Under the pieces are notes generated by a model that made no database searches, was not told the DNA's origin, and saw only the letters and a program-made list of their open reading frames with translations. Positions 1 to 10,547 of a DNA stretch of 57,968 nt are shown here, in pieces (position 1 is the stretch's first letter; each line of letters begins with the position of its first letter). Position numbers and translations under genes: made by a program. The stretch is taken from contig QXVZ01007351.1 in the NCBI GenBank assembly GCA_008931825.1, forward strand, positions 1 through 57,968, given 5' to 3'. The stretch comes from Phallusia fumigata (Eukaryota; Chordata; Ascidiacea; Phlebobranchia; Ascidiidae).

Positions 1-2977
1 AAAATAAGGTAGTGGTTGGGTCCGATTAGGATTGCCAACCGTCTTTATTTCAAAGGACAGTCCTTTATCAGATCTGTTTATCCTTGTCCTTTATTGAGAA
101 TTGACACACCAATATTTGTATTTTGTATTAAAATCGTTTTGACTTGGTTTAATTTCTGAACTGGGACTCGAAGGACCAAAACAAATTTAGCATATCATAC
201 AACAAGGTAGTGATGAGGCCCTTCACGAAATCGAGCTGTAATTTGTTATGAAAGAAATCTATGTGAAAAAACTTGTAATAATAGTACCAATATTTTATGT
301 CATCATCATATCAAAATATTAATTGAAAGTTTGTTTTCGAGACATGATATAATATCAATCAAGATTTTATGTCCTTTATTGTAGCTTAACTGAGTTGGCA
401 ACCCTAGGCCCGACACAGAATCGACCCGTAAATTGTGAACAATGAAATGTAAATGTTTCAATAGTAGTGTCAATTTTTCAAGTTATTATCAGATCAAAAT
501 AATAATTGGAAGTGTGTTTTCGATCAGATTTGAAGTTTTTTGATGAGGCTTACCAGAGTTGGCAACTCTAGCCATGGGTCGTGGCATTCGAATTTGCGTA
601 AAGATCAATGGTGACGGCAGATCCATACCAAACCTAAAAGGCGTGTAACATATTTCTATGTAGCTAGTGAAAAGGTTTGTGGCTGACTAAACACTTTACA
701 TGAAAGTAATTTTAAACACTCGTGTATAGCAACCGTAGCATCCTTGGTCAAATCAATCATTAACACTGGTACAATTTTTCAAAAATCGATGATTGTCAGT
801 TGATAAACTATGCCTAAATTAAGGCAATATGATCGTATTAAGGTAACTGTAAATTGTTCATAGACTGACTAACATGAATATGTGAAAATAGAGTTTGCTT
901 TAAACACACACTCCCCAGTAATTAGACGATTGCAAACAACCTCCACAGCGATAGTGGGTTACAAACATACAGCAAATGTTTCAATTCTTAAAGTTATGTA
1001 ACAATGCCGTATTACAAATGTTTTACTTATGTTTCCGTGGCATAATGTAATTTAAAATTGTTTTATGTACTATAAATGGGTTGCATTACAGATAGCGTAT
1101 TTCTACACGATAATGACCCTACAATACGTTTTGTTGAACCATACATTTGTCACCCTGCTTTTTTGAAAAACTCGGGCCAACTTGTGCGGGCGGTTAATCG
1201 TTAGGTTTGCTTTTGTTACACATCGCTTTTTTGTATTTTTATCGTAGTTTATGACACAACGAGATAGACTGTGATGATGGTTTAAGGCTTATAAAACTAA
1301 AAGAAACACATTGTATTTACACGCAGTGGTTTTTGTTAATGTGTTCTCTTGGGCTGTGCTTGTGAAAAAAATAGTTATTTAAAGTTTCTGGTCTGAATCG
1401 TGGTGGGTTAGTCATATCTAAACCTTTGCTAGCAAGAAACAATTGGACAATTTAACTGTTGCTGTCAAACATCGAATGGAATCTCAAAGCGAAGCTCTTT
1501 CGTTAGCTATTACAGCAATATTTGATTCTAATGATTATGTGGAGATACATAGTGGTGACCAGTTGTACAGCTACGTTTTATCATTACATTTTCGGCTCTT
1601 CCACAGTTGTTTTTGTTAGTTTGGAATTAAAAAAGTTCATTTGTTTAGATCTAGTTTGCCGAAAGTTTTAAAAAGAATGGTACCAAGTCTTTTCAGTTGC
1701 ACTTTCTGTTTTTCGCCTATCTGTACCATGTCAACACTCGAACGTACCGGCCCTGATTTCGCTGCTCTCCAAGCAAAATCGCTAATGATCAACCGACGAA
1801 AAGTTTCTTACGGTTACGCCTTGTTTGCTATTTTGTTTCGTTAAAGCAAGCTCAACACTTGTCATATTTAAGTTATAAAATTTGGTGCTTGTATTATGTC
1901 GGGACAAGTGCCCTTTAAGTGCTTTTTGACTCAGCATTATTAAGTATTTTTGGAGAACCGTCAAAATGTTTTGGTTTGTAAGGTTGCGTCACAAACGAAT
2001 ATTTGCGCTTTAAACGAAAAGAGTCTGTCACGTTTTATCTGACTGTGGACAATAGCAAGGAGCTGCAATTAAACAACAAACTGAAACTATGCATATCAAC
2101 AGCCCTCCATTTTGTTTCAAATATTCATCAACTTTGTCTAATATTTGTACAGTATCTTTATTCCAAAGACTTAGTACACGCGTGGTTATCTTTCAAATGA
2201 TATGGCACTGTTATTTTTGATGCATTACAGTCAAAAAATTTCAAGTAACAACGCTTGTTTTATGTTGTAACTTGGTATAGAGTAAACCTAGTTCGTTGCG
2301 TGAAGTCGATTGTTTATCTTTGCTATCATTTAGCGATTATTCTCTCATCCTGTACGTTTTGCTGGCGTCAATGCGATTTGGTGTATAGTTTTTGCCATGC
2401 CAGTCGTCAGTCTCAAAAACTTGCACACAGTTATCGTGATTAAATAGGAATGTTGCTTCACAAAATGAACGGAATATGCAGTTGACTACGTTTTGAGTGT
2501 TATTCACCCTGAGGAAGACGACTTGCATAAGACGCCGAGCATCGGTGCACAAAATATGTCTGCCAGAAGAACCTGTGTAAATTCATGCAATTGACAACGT
2601 TTTACAGACTATTAATTTAGTTAATTTAGCAAGTGGTTATGATTTGTTAGAATTGAGCCTGGTATTAGGTAGGTTTGTATTTAGTATGGACGTTTGCATC
2701 ATTTAAAATGCATGTTGGTGTCAAGACAAAACATGTTGGTTAGCAAACTTACCCTGCACCTAATTCTTGGAGACTCGGACGTAAGTTAAAGTTGCATGAA
2801 AACCCATTCGCAGTTCAAGGGGATGGTTATTTGTTAACCTTCTTCTTTGTCCACGGCTCAGGTATCAGAGACGCGAAGTCGAGTCTTTTGCCTTTGGTGA
2901 TACTCCAACCGTGACATTTGTATGGCTGAAGTAGTACCAGTTCACCCCTAAAAGTTAGATAGTTTTGTGTGTGTATA
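1..2977. other. No gene recognised; two diverged direct repeats near the left edge
   Basis: I find no reading frame here with protein-family resemblance or a convincing chain of splice sites. At about 200-400 and 400-580 there are two imperfect head-to-tail copies of a block of roughly 190 bp. Both contain an ACTGAGTTGGCAAC-like or CAGAGTTGGCAAC-like phrase, a CGTAAATTG or TGTAATTTG phrase and an ATCAAAATA.TAATTG..AGT phrase. The rest is AT-rich and unassigned. Confidence 0.5.
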
Positions 2978-3247
2978 ATGTTTAGGCTTGTTAAGCTACT
3001 ACTACTTGCAATTTTGCCATTAAAGTTTAGCTTTCGGTACATATATGTGTTTATATGCACGAGTATATGCTTGTTTGGAAAGGTAGTGCTTTTATTGTTT
3101 GCCTTTACCGTACTGTCAGTACACATGAAGGAAACCTTAAATCAGAAGCATAGCTATTACCAGATGCTGCAAGCCGAAATGCAGTTCCTTTGGGATTCAT
3201 ACACACAAACATATGACTATAAAGAACACTTACGTGAAAGATTTTAA
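2978..3247 (+). CDS. Hypothetical hydrophobic small ORF (89 aa)
   Basis: An ATG-initiated frame of 89 codons. The N-terminal half is strongly hydrophobic, with two stretches that could each span a membrane (about residues 2-20 and 22-50). The C-terminal part is polar and could be helical, rich in Glu, Gln, Tyr and Lys. I recognise no family. It lies about 450 bp upstream of the PC-esterase gene on the same strand and could be an unrelated small gene, an alternative first exon, or chance. No splice partner is evident. Confidence is low because the length is within what AT-rich DNA gives by chance. Confidence 0.2.
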   Translation: MFRLVKLLLLAILPLKFSFRYIYVFICTSICLFGKVVLLLFAFTVLSVHMKETLNQKHSYYQMLQAEMQFLWDSYTQTYDYKEHLRERF

Positions 3248-3696
3248 GCATAGATACAAGTTTTTAGGCAACAAGATTAGTCGATTTAAAACATAGGAGT
3301 ACATGTTTTGCCAAACCATTTCAAATAAAATCGAATACGTTGTCTGTTGCAGAGAATCAGATATTGTTAATTATTTTCCTGTGAAATGAGACTTAAAACA
3401 AGAACAAGACTTTTCATACTTTTAACAACAATATCAGTTGGCAATAATGGCAAATTGGTGTTTTCTGTCGACGCTTTTTTAAAGCTGAGTAGTTGGCGGC
3501 AGAATGTTTGCCTAGATAAATTTAATTCTTTCCTTTTCGCGAACATATGCAGAGAAGAATGTGACGTCTACTAATGGTTTCATACACTTTCAGACAACGT
3601 TTTACATCTTAACACTAAAATTAATGCCAAACATTTTAACTATTTCCTTCATTGCAGTGTCTGTGAGATCATTTAAAGGTGGCCCTATTTTTCTTG
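3248..3696. other. Upstream region of the PC-esterase gene with a splice acceptor
   Basis: This stretch holds a pyrimidine-rich acceptor, TTTCCTTCATTGCAG, ending at 3657, 39 nt upstream of the PC-esterase ATG at 3697. The frame between them contains a stop, so 3697 is the first usable start. The acceptor fits either a 5'UTR intron or spliced-leader trans-splicing, which is common in ascidians. A short frame at 3386-3574 shows no family resemblance. Confidence 0.45.
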
Positions 3697-6108
3697 ATGA
3701 ATCCAGGGGGTCAGTTAGGCAAACGCCTTCTTTTGTTGCTAATGACATGTTTTTGCTGGTTTGGTATTTCTTTAATTTTTGAGGAACATGTTACATCATT
3801 GATCCAGAAACATTTTCTTTCGTCTGATCCAACACAACTTCAACAATTTGCAATTCACAAACCAGTATCAACACGATGCAAAAACATGTTGCTTGAAATG
3901 ACTGCGGGCATGTGGGTTCCACTTGCCAAACCATCCAGAAACTCTTCATATTACCATGAAATTTACCATGGGTATTGGACTGAGCGAAAAGTTGTCGACC
4001 GGTTATGGCGGGATGACGGAAAATGCGGAAATGCAAAGTAAGTTACAGTAAATTTCGGTTAATCCGGTCTTGATTAATCCAGAAAATTCATCCGGATTAG
4101 GCAAAGATCCGGCTTAACCAATGGCGTTTGTTTCCATAAGTTAACACATTACCGACCCAAATATTTATTAATATCAAATCAATCGAATTTATTAATATAG
4201 CATAACCATACGCACCGAACACTCGAAAAGTATTGGACGACAAACATAAATTGGCTGTTACGTCATACGCGGGTATTGCGGTTAGTCAACAGAGTGATTA
4301 CGATTATAGACTGTGGAATACAATAATATACAGTGAAGTACGTATCTTACGTATCTAGCCGTTGTCATGAACGACCATGTAATTGCAACGTGGTTTGGTG
4401 TACGAATTTGCCATTGTAAAGTCAAAAATCCAGATTGGGAAATGTAAAAAGAGCAACTTGTATCCGGATTACCTGAGGTTTACTGTATTTAATTGTCTTT
4501 TATTTTACTAAGGTCTGTACGACATGACATCTTCCAGGATAGTGGCAGTTTTTACTTTTTACACTAGTAAAAAAATCGTTTTTATTTCTGAACGTAAACC
4601 GATTTTTTTCAGCAAATTACCTAAAGTAAAAGGCGGCCGTTGGCCTGAGCTGCCTGCTTGGTGCAACCCCTCAAGTGATACTCCATGTTGTTCCGATATC
4701 GCTGGAGGAAACTGTACAGCGCCTAGTTCCAAGTCATGTGACTGTGCAAAGTAAGATGTCCACTAAAGATAACTGAAATCTGAATGAATCTCACAAGCAA
4801 GAAGAAAAATCGATAAAAATAGGACAAAATTGTTGAACACCTCGTTTCCACAGCTGCCACACGTTTAAAACCTTTGCAGAAGGATATGCTCTGAAATTCG
4901 ATTTTTGGGGATACTAGGTTGCTATTCACAGGTATAAACCAAGGTCAAGGTTAAACAACTTTAGGGTTTATTTGGTCGGGTTTGCACAAACGAGCCAAAT
5001 GGTAAATAACGAAAAGGATAACGATGATAAAACATAAAAGTTACCGTTTTTTCAATCGTCAAAAATTTAACACAAATAACGACCTAAATCAAGCGATTTG
5101 CAATTGAATAGTTTTACACCCGTTACTACTAATTTGTCAGCAATTACAGTAAGGCTTAATTTGTCCAACTTAAGTTTTCCGGTCTTGTCAAAACTGTTAG
5201 GATTTTTTTGTACTATTATACACTTATGTCGGTTGGGAATTTTGTAGTGTTTATTGCTACTTTTTCACAGTTGCCTTGACTTGAGGAAATATCATCACGC
5301 AGAGATGTGCGAATGGAAAACAGACGAGCAGGACTGCACCTGGCGAAACTACTCAACCGGAGAGGAGGCGTGTGACGTCATCGAGCGATCACCCTTCAAC
5401 TCTTTACACTTCGTTGGCGATTCACTCATCCGAAACATGTTCTACGCACTTTTAATGATTCTCACAGACGATCCAGTTAGTGGAGCGTGGAGCAAGAATA
5501 TGAACGAACAACTGAAGTCGTATTGTCGCGCCGAAAAGTTTTTCTTTTATAAATGCCGCGAAGTTATTCGTTCCTTGGATATGCTGGAAAAACCGGAAAA
5601 ACTTTGTGGAGGAAGAAAACCGAACTTTTCTATTGACGCCACTATTTCATATGGTAAAACAATGGAAGGACCACTGAGAAAAATTGTTACTGACGAAATT
5701 GGTCGAGAAGGTTCGATAATCTTCCTTCATGTTGGTCTTCACATGGGAATGGACGCGAAACACATCATCAAAACTTACCTGAAACCAAGTCTTGAGATTC
5801 GTGACAAATTTTACAACGAGAGTAATGCGTCGTCGCAGCACGCAATGAAATGGCCGCAAATATATTTTGTTCCGCCGCTGTTACCTGGCCTGATGAAGCC
5901 AAGACGTTTTTTGCCCAGCCAGGGAAAAGACGCAGCCTCTGCTTTCGCAGAGAAAGTGAAAACATTTTGCGATGAAAACGACATCACGTTTTTCGACGTT
6001 CGACCGTTTTCCAAATTTGTTCACAGTTTTGACGGAACACATTACGGATTTGGCGTAAATTTAATGAAGAATCAATTAATGTTGAATCATTTTGACTCTA
6101 TGAAGTGA
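3697..6108 (+). CDS. PC-esterase-like (SGNH/GDSL) membrane-anchored enzyme, copy 1
   Basis: Three coding exons: 3697-4037, 4613-4750 and 5271-6108. Both introns are phase 2 with GT-AG borders, giving about 438 residues. Residues about 10-28 (GKRLLLLLMTCFCWFGISL) follow Lys-Arg and form a type II signal-anchor, so the catalytic part should face the Golgi/ER lumen. Exon 2 is Cys-rich (CC, CxC) with a WPELPAW motif. Exon 3 holds the Ser-nucleophile block FVGDS (GDS about 209-211), a GLHMGMD block, and the C-terminal DGTH (about 414-417) that supplies the Asp-His of the SGNH triad. This layout matches the PC-esterase/TBL/CASD1-type fold, whose members transfer or remove acyl groups on glycans; the substrate cannot be read from sequence. 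Intron 1 contains a TIR element. The sequence after the stop is cut off by the N at 6114. Confidence 0.85.
4046..4485. mobile_element. TIR element (MITE-like) flanked by TA, in PC-esterase intron 1
   Basis: The left end is CAGTAAATTTCGGTTAATCC. The right end, read inverted, is CAGTAAACCTCAGGTAATCC. This makes a roughly 22-bp imperfect terminal inverted repeat, with TA on each side (4044-4045 and 4486-4487). Length is 440 bp and no transposase is encoded. TA target duplication with such ends suggests a non-autonomous Tc1/mariner or pogo-type element. The tandem duplication of the host gene starts inside its right end, at about 4464. Confidence 0.7.
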
Positions 6109-7690
6109 TTTTTNCCGGATTACCTGAGGTTTATTGTATTTAGTTCTCTTTTATTTTACTAATGTATGAACGACATGACATCTTCCAGGATAATGGCAGT
6201 TTTTACTTTATGCACTAGTAAAAAAAATCGTTTTTATTTCTAAACGTTTTCAGCAAATTACCTAAAGTAAAAGGCGGCCGTTGGCCTGAGCTGCCTGCTT
6301 GGTGCAACCCCTCAAGTGATACTCCATGTTGTTCCGATATCGCTGGAGGAAACTGTACAGCGCCTAGTTCCAAGTCATGTGACTGTACAAAGTAAGATGT
6401 TAACTAAAGATAACTGAAATCTGAATGAATCTCACAAGCAAGAAGAAAAATCGATAAAAATAGGACAAAATTGTTGGACACCTCGTTTCCACAGCTGCCA
6501 CACGTTTAAAACCTTTGCAGAAGGATATGCTCTGAAATTCGATTTTTGGGGATACTAGGTTGCTATTCACAGGTATAAACCAAGGCCAAGGTTAAACAAC
6601 TTTAGGGTTTATGTGGTCGGGTTTGCACAAACGAGCCGATTGGTAAATAACGAAAAGGATAACGATGATAAAACATAAAAGTTAACGTTTTTTCAATCGT
6701 CAAAAATGTAACACAAATAACGCCCTAAATCAAGCGATTGCAACTTAAGTTTTCCGGTCTTGTCAAAACCGTTAAGATTTTTTTGTACTATTATACACTT
6801 ATGCCGGTTGGACATTTTGTAATATTTTTTGGTACTTTTTCACAGTTGCCTTGACGTGAGGAAATATCATCACGCAGAGATGTGCGAATGGAAAACAGAC
6901 GAGCAGAACTGCACCTGGCGAAACTACTCAACCGGAGAAGAGGCGTGTGACGTCATCGAGCGATCGCCCTTCAAATCTTTACACTTCGTTGGCGATTCGC
7001 TCATCCGAAATATGTTCTACGCACTTTTAATGATTCTCACAGACGATCCAGTTAGTGGAGCGTGGAGCAAGAATATGAACGAACAACTGAAGTCGTATTG
7101 TCGCGCCGAAAAGTTTTTCTTTTATAAATGCCGCGAAGTAATTCGTTCCCTGGATATGCTGGAAAAGCCGGAAAAACTTTGTGGAGGAAGAAAACCGAAC
7201 TTTTCAATTGACGCCACAATTTCATATGGTAAAACAATGGAAGGACCACTGAGAAAAATTGTTACTGACGAAATTGGCCGAGAAGGTTCGATAATCTTCC
7301 TTCATGTTGGTCTTCATATGGGAATGGACGCGAAACACATCATTAAAACTTACCTGAAACCAAGTCTTGAGATTCGTGACAAATTCTACAACGAGAGTAA
7401 CGCGTCGTCGCAGCACGCAATGAAATGGCCACAAATATATTTTGTTCCTCCGCTATTACCTGGCCTGATGAAACCACGACGTTTTTTGCCCAGCCAGGGA
7501 AAAGACGCGGCTTCTGCTTTCGCAGAAGAAGTGAAAACATTTTGCGATGAAAACGACATCACGTTTTTCGACGTGCGACCGTTTTCCAAATTTGTTCACA
7601 GTTTTGACGGAACACATTACGGATTTGGTGTAAATTTAATGAAGAATCAATTAATGTTGAATCATTTTGACTCTATGAAGTGATTTTTCA
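4464..7690 (+). repeat. Tandem duplication (about 1.6 kb unit) of PC-esterase exons 2-3
   Basis: Positions 4464-6113 and 6115-7690 are two near-identical copies in direct orientation, each starting at CCGGATTACCTGAGG. The exons differ at only a few positions. The intron before exon 3 differs more: copy 1 carries roughly 60 bp around 5105-5170 that copy 2 lacks. A single ambiguous base (N, 6114) sits exactly at the junction. The structure is either a true partial gene duplication or two alleles placed in tandem by the assembly. Confidence 0.85.
6254..7683 (+). CDS. PC-esterase-like enzyme, copy 2 (lacks the membrane-anchor exon)
   Basis: Two exons, 6254-6391 and 6846-7683, correspond exactly in length (138 and 838 bp) and phase to exons 2 and 3 of copy 1. 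The GDS and DGTH catalytic motifs and all Cys of the linker exon are kept, and both frames are open. Differences from copy 1 are few, for example Leu/Val, Asp/Asn, Asn/Lys and Lys/Glu. No copy of the first exon lies between the copies, so alone this would be an anchorless fragment without a clear start. The exon at 3697-4037 could splice to 6254 in phase, making this an alternative 3' end. Other possibilities are a truncated duplicate or an uncollapsed allele. Confidence 0.7.
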
Positions 7691-7883
7691 AAATTGTATG
7701 AAGATGAGCTTGTGAAGTTCGACATTGTATCTCTAATTTACAAACGCGGTTCACTCGAAAAGTTATAAGCACGAAAATATCAGAAAAAAGGGCATCAGTC
7801 ACACTTCGCTAATTACGCTTAGCAGCTTCAGGTGCCTCGGTCGCCTTTTGCACATGTTTCCATTTTACTGAGTCACTTATATT

Positions 7884-8300
7884 CAGTGGGGCAAATCCAT
7901 TTACATTTTTTTTGGGGGGGGGCTTTTGATTTTTGGGAGCAGTTTTTGTGTAGATGACGTCATATCGATTGACGAAAAGTTATGACGTAACAATGCAGAT
8001 TTTTACTTGACGAAAAATCGGTTATCTTTCGACTGATACAGCCTTAAAACGCTGTTAAAACTGTTGCCAAAATGTTTTAAAATGCCAAAATCGTCTTAAT
8101 GCTACAGCAAACCAGCTTTAAACCCGTTTACAATAGGTATAGCAGATTTTGGGTACCATTTTATTTGATAAAATATAATCGTGTCACTTCTTTGTAACAA
8201 TCGAACCAAAAATATTGGAGTACATATGAATAGAAGTCCTCACCCCCAATCAAAATTTTTGGGTGGGCATGTCACCCCCCTCCCAAGATTTGCGCCCGTG
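7884..8300. mobile_element. Possible non-autonomous element with imperfect TIRs
   Basis: The left end CAGTGGGGCAAATC and the inverted right end CACGGGCGCAAATC form an imperfect TIR. Both are followed inward by G-rich runs and a TTTTGATT phrase. The candidate 8-bp flanks CTTATATT (7876-7883) and CTTATGTA (8301-8308) agree at 6 of 8 positions, as for an old hAT-type target duplication. No coding capacity is visible. Confidence 0.35.
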
Positions 8301-8810
8301 CTTATGTAGGTCGTTTAAACAGATTTATTACAAAATTTTACTTGTTGTATTTTGTTTTACCTTTTAAATTTACCCTTTGCGCTCTTCAATCGCCCATTTA
8401 TTTTCCAGTGTCCCCTTAACGATAGCAAATGCCCAAAAAGTTCTTAGCGTCACGGGCGTGCTGTAACGCTTGGTGTGACAAATCAAAACAGTCCCGAAGA
8501 CAAAGGAATTGTTTTCAAGGCCACCTGGTGAACTTTAGCAGCATTTTTTTAAACGTAGCGTACCCTAATAATGTGGTATAAATGCAGGAAGCTTGGCGAT
8601 AATTCATAAACTTATTCCAACGTTGTTTCTGCTGAGTCATGCTTTTATAACATGCGTTTTTCAGCGCGGCAAGGGTTACGGTGTTCGAAAATTCGTTCTC
8701 TGAAAAAATTAAATCTTTTTCTTTATTAATTAAATTTTGAATTCATTTATTTAAAACTTCATTGAGATAACATAATAACTGCCGTTTTAAAGAGTTTAGA
8801 ACACAGCAAA

Positions 8811-8880
8811 CCAGGGGTCGCGACCCTGTCTGAGGTCGCGCTGCGAGTATTAAGGGGTCGCAAGTACAATTTGTTTGAAA
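8811..8880. mobile_element. Fragment resembling a hAT element end
   Basis: CAGGGGTCGCGACC followed by further GGTCGC repeats resembles the terminal region of the complete hAT copy at 33369. No matching opposite end or target duplication was found nearby. It is either a truncated copy or a chance GC-rich patch. Confidence 0.3.
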
Positions 8881-9845
8881 TGTTTGTGTGTTGTTTGTTT
8901 TCGTGCGCCACAATAAAAGAATCTAAAACATATTATTTGAACTGTTTATCACTGACAAGCGTGAGTAGCCGCAGACTAAAAATATTGGGAAACCCTATTT
9001 AGAAGACCCCAACACAACTATGACTGAACGTTTGTGTGTCACCATTGCGAAATAAAAGTTACTTAGACGTTCGACATTCTGTCAGTTGCAGCCTATGTGT
9101 AAATATGTTCAAGCAAAAACTTTAACCGGCCCTGCCTATAGGCCTAAACAAGTTCATCAAAATCAGCAAACAAACCGTAAACATTGCTATACAGCCAGCC
9201 GCAAAACACAATCGATTTAATTATTAACCAAATAAAAATCCCCCCCAGAGTTTTCTATGAAAAGGTCATTTCAGGAAGTTTGCCCAGGTTCATGGAAGCA
9301 ATGTGTTCCCAAAGGTAAAGAAGCCATGGTTAACGGTATACCTGTGAGAGTTCGCTATCAGTAAATATACTTGAAGGCTTTGTACGCTGCACAATACGCT
9401 TTGATTTGCAAAGATGGTAAAAGCGCAACTTGGTTGTGCAAAGCTTAAAGTTCATAAAGTACAAGTGTTGCTTGACATCGCTGTCCTGTTTGGCCAAAAC
9501 AAACAACTGCGCGTGGTTTGTACTGACGCTCTTTATAGCCAACGCACAAAATGATAAAGAGTCCTTTAGCAGATAATTTCAAAAAAACTGTTCAAATGAA
9601 CCGTTTTAAACACCTCAACGATAAGGTACCGTGTGTTTTTTGCAAATATAGACCCATTTTTTCAATCTGGAGGTTGTAAACATGTTTAGATGTATCATAT
9701 AGGTGAGCAGGCAGTGTTTGTTTGTTTGATATTTATCCTCGGGGAGGGGCGGAACAACGACTCAAAGTTATGCTTACAATATCCGCCGCCGAGCTACCTG
9801 CACCTCCTTTATTTTGTATTTGGTTTTTTCGATTTTTTTAAAACT

Positions 9846-10000
9846 GGTGACTTTAATTTGGGTCAACCCTTCGTGTCCACAGGTTTGGAGCAATGCCGCT
9901 TAAGTTTCTTGCTCAGAAAAACACATGCGACCGAGACAGGATTAGAACCCACAACCTTGCTATCAAGGAAGTCGCGCTAACCACTCGCTCACTTTTGCCA
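9846..10000 (-). repeat. tRNA-derived SINE-like copy
   Basis: Read on the minus strand, there is a tRNA-like head with an A box TGGTTAGCGCG (9983-9973) and a B box GGTTCTAATCC (9949-9939). A non-tRNA body follows toward 9846. The cloverleaf is imperfect (weak anticodon stem), so a functional tRNA is unlikely. RNA polymerase III box spacing and the attached body are typical of a tRNA-derived SINE. Confidence 0.6.
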
Positions 10001-10547
10001 GTGGTAACAAAGAAACTCGACTGATGACCACTCAAGGATTTATTGTCAACCAGCGAAACTCATTGTCAGAAATCTGGTGAAAAACGGGATTTAAGAAAGA
10101 GCAGCGGGTCAATATTTAACATAAAACAACGAAATCAATTATCACATGCAGAAAGAACATATTACATACTCAGGAAAAATGAATCTTAGGCAACTCTCAT
10201 GACTCCTATTGTATTTATGATTACTACTGTACATACTGCCTATAGCAGCGTTGTTTGGGATTCAATTGCTACATTGTTAATCACGCGTGATCGTGCGACG
10301 ATTATAAAACAATAAAATAAGTATACGATAAACCGGCGAACTCAACTAACACCACTAGTTAACAATCACTACACTTATGTACATGGGACCGTACTGTTTA
10401 AAATCGAATTACTTTACAAGCGTCGATTAATAACGCAAGAGACCACAATAAACCGGAAAAAATGTATGCTAAATAAATTTGAATGTCCTTGAAGATAAAA
10501 TGCAGAGAAAAGCTGATATAATTCGCATTAGACAATGCAATATCAGT
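10001..10547. other. Spacer downstream of atlastin-like gene A, nothing recognised
   Basis: AT-rich sequence with no family-like reading frame. It contains the 3' flank of gene A, whose stop codon lies inside an AATAAA hexamer. Confidence 0.4.

Noticed and set aside
2500..2560. CTGAGGAAGACGAC… phrase as a hammerhead ribozyme or retroelement motif
   Set aside because: The hammerhead core (CTGATGA and GAAA with flanking stems) is not present, and no retroelement coding sequence adjoins it.
3386..3574. 62-codon frame with a hydrophobic start as a secreted peptide gene
   Set aside because: No family resemblance, no clear upstream context, and its length is expected by chance.
9241..9362. Possible exon beginning at 9256 (MKRSFQEVCPGSWKQC)
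   Set aside because: It has a plausible donor, but no partner exons in phase and no recognisable family.
9925..10000. Functional tRNA gene
   Set aside because: A and B boxes are present, but the anticodon stem pairs poorly and a SINE-like body follows.
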